Of a DNA stretch of 13,957 nt, positions 12,853-13,957 are shown piece after piece. Position 1 is the first letter of the stretch. The number at the start of each line of letters is the position of its first letter. Source of the DNA: Myxococcota bacterium (GTDB taxonomy: Bacteria; Myxococcota; Polyangia; GCA-2747355; JAKLHH01); assembly GCA_022710245.1 (NCBI GenBank), contig JAKLHH010000065.1:1-13957 (forward strand), given 5' to 3'. The translations under genes were made by a program, and so were the position numbers. The notes beneath the pieces were generated by a model, which was given only the letters and a program-made list of their open reading frames with translations, searched no databases and had not been told where the DNA came from.

Positions 12853-13743
12853 ATGGAGCTCCGATCGGATCCACGCCGCGTCCTGCTCCTCGGCGGGAGC
12901 GGCCTCCTCGGGAGCGCGCTCGCGCCGGCGCTGCGCGCAGCCGGCGTCGAGGTCGTGGCGCCGCGCCACGCCGAGCTGGATCTCCGCGACCTCGACGCCC
13001 TGCGCGCCCGCGCCCGCGACGCGCGGCCCGAGCTGATCATCAACTCCGCCGCGCAGGCCCACGTCGACGAGGCCGAGCGCGACCCCGACACCGCCTTCGC
13101 CATCAACGCGGCCGGCGCCCAGAACGCCGCGCTCGCGGCGCTCGAGGCCGACGTGCCGCTCCTCCACGTCAGCACCGACTACGTCTTCGACGGCTCCCGC
13201 CGCGAGCCCTACTGCGAGCACCACCCGACCGGCACGCCGCCGAACCTCTACGGCCAGTCCAAGCTGGCCGGCGAGCTCCTCGTACGCGCCCTCTGCCCGC
13301 GCCACTACATCGTCCGCGTGGCGGCGCTCTTCGGCCCCGGCCGCGCCGGCTTCGTCGACTGGGTGCTGGAGAAGGCCGATCCCACGGCGCCGCTCCGCAT
13401 CGTCGCGGACCGCTTCGCGAGCCCCACCTGGACGGTGGACCTCGCGGCGCAGCTCCTGGTCCTCCTGCGCACCCCCTGCTACGGGACCTACCACGCCGCG
13501 GGCGGCGGACCCACGAGCTGGTACGAGCTCGCGCGCACGGCGCTGCTCCTCGCCGGGCGCGACCCCGCCGGCATCGTCGCCATCGCTGACTACCAGCTCG
13601 CTGCCCCCGCGCGGCGCGCGCCCTTCACGGCGCTGGCGAATCACCTGTTGCGGATCCGCGGCCTCGACCGCATGATGACCTGGCGTGACGGGCTCGCTCG
13701 CTTCATCGAGTCGCGGCGCGCAGCGCAGGGAGGCGAGCCGTGA
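12853..13743 (+). CDS. rmlD: dTDP-4-dehydrorhamnose reductase
   Basis: This 296-residue short-chain dehydrogenase/reductase makes dTDP-L-rhamnose in the last step of the Rml pathway, using NAD(P)H. It shows the nucleotide-binding VLLLGGSGLLGSAL (10-23), NSAAQAHVDEAE (64-75), HVSTDYVFDG (105-114) with the catalytic Thr, YGQSKLAGE (133-141) with Tyr133 and Lys137, and DRFASPTWTVDLA (186-198), all characteristic of RmlD rather than RmlB. Length and order agree with the family. A GAGGAGA ribosome binding site lies about six to twelve bases before ATG 12853, 21 bases after the sugar transferase stop, the largest gap in the operon. The stop overlaps the next start as GTGA. It supplies the donor for one or both GT2 enzymes if they are rhamnosyltransferases. 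Confidence 0.92.
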   Translation: MELRSDPRRVLLLGGSGLLGSALAPALRAAGVEVVAPRHAELDLRDLDALRARARDARPELIINSAAQAHVDEAERDPDTAFAINAAGAQNAALAALEADVPLLHVSTDYVFDGSRREPYCEHHPTGTPPNLYGQSKLAGELLVRALCPRHYIVRVAALFGPGRAGFVDWVLEKADPTAPLRIVADRFASPTWTVDLAAQLLVLLRTPCYGTYHAAGGGPTSWYELARTALLLAGRDPAGIVAIADYQLAAPARRAPFTALANHLLRIRGLDRMMTWRDGLARFIESRRAAQGGEP

Positions 13744-13957
13744 TCGACGGCGTCCGCGTCAAGCCCCTCACCGTCATCCCCGACCAGCGCGGGCGCCTGA
13801 TGGAGCTCGTCCGCGACGGTGACCCCGACCTGGTCCGCTTCGGCCAGGTCTACCTCTCGGTGACCTACCCCGGCGTGGTGAAGGCCTGGCACCGCCACGA
13901 GCGGCAGCACGATCTGATCATCTGCCTCGCGGGCATGATCCTCCTCGTCATCCATGA
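13740..13957 (+). CDS. dTDP-4-dehydrorhamnose 3,5-epimerase-type cupin, N-terminus only
   Basis: 72 codons are visible before the right edge. GTG 13740 overlaps the rmlD stop. The translation has VIPDQRGRLMELVRDGDP (12-29), RFGQVYLSVTYPGVVKAWH (33-51) and HERQHDLIICLAGMILLVI (53-71). This pattern (P.RG.L.E, then FGQVY, then a short beta-strand with KAWH.H) matches the divergent RmlC/WbnF-like epimerase family of cupins, which acts with RmlD in dTDP-rhamnose synthesis. The typical RmlC RGLH motif is replaced by KAWHRH, so a related C3/C5-epimerase or isomerase cannot be excluded. RmlA and RmlB are not in the window and may lie further right. Confidence 0.72.
   Translation, partial: MIDGVRVKPLTVIPDQRGRLMELVRDGDPDLVRFGQVYLSVTYPGVVKAWHRHERQHDLIICLAGMILLVIH

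Noticed and set aside
11866..13644. 592-codon minus-strand open frame
   Set aside because: It lies opposite the sugar transferase catalytic domain and rmlD, both complete with motifs, and has no recognisable domain.

Overview
The window is very GC-rich bacterial DNA, densely coding on both strands, and looks like an accessory cell-surface polysaccharide locus. The best lineage clue is a secreted P-domain protein ending in a Cys-Asp-Cys, hydrophobic helix, Arg-Arg-Arg tail that resembles the MYXO-CTERM sorting signal. This points to Myxococcota or a relative, but it is inference from one gene.

Layout. On the minus strand at the left are an O-antigen-ligase-type membrane protein (1-1480, running off the left edge) and, just upstream of it, the P-domain protein (1477-2130), behind a recognisable promoter (2165-2194). 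A divergent intergenic region (2131-2471) holds a partly duplicated promoter/start block. It leads to a plus-strand GT-C-type membrane glycosyltransferase (2472-3818). On the minus strand follow a DUF2807 lipoprotein (3878-4525) and a 1,204-residue protein (4694-8308) that joins a radical SAM/SPASM-like half to a B12-binding-type radical SAM half through a long low-complexity linker. From 8363 to the right edge a tightly packed plus-strand operon encodes a GT2 glycosyltransferase, a GT4 glycosyltransferase, a second GT2, a polyprenyl-phosphate sugar-1-phosphate transferase, dTDP-4-dehydrorhamnose reductase (rmlD) and the start of an RmlC-type epimerase.

How it fits together. RmlD and the RmlC-type protein would supply dTDP-rhamnose. 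The phosphoglycosyltransferase would prime a lipid-linked glycan, the GT2 and GT4 enzymes would extend it in the cytoplasm, and the ligase-type protein could transfer or polymerise the product outside the inner membrane. The GT-C protein could add a sugar from a lipid-linked donor. The substrate of the radical SAM protein is unknown.

The most unusual property is that short duplications sit repeatedly at gene boundaries or at the linker of the radical SAM protein: a promoter/start block (2320-2532), a triplicated stop-codon tail with a 16-bp palindrome (4580-4738), in-frame palindromic units (7294-7397, with relatives at 6541-6572 and perhaps 5641-5680), a duplicated start codon (8325-8380), a duplicated stop/start overlap that creates a coupled 35-residue mini-ORF (10345-10504), and a 15-bp array directly after an overlapping start (11296-11448). 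Several start codons also lie 6-7 nt after a -10-like hexamer, which suggests leaderless transcripts. No rRNA, tRNA, CRISPR array, insertion sequence or replication origin was seen.
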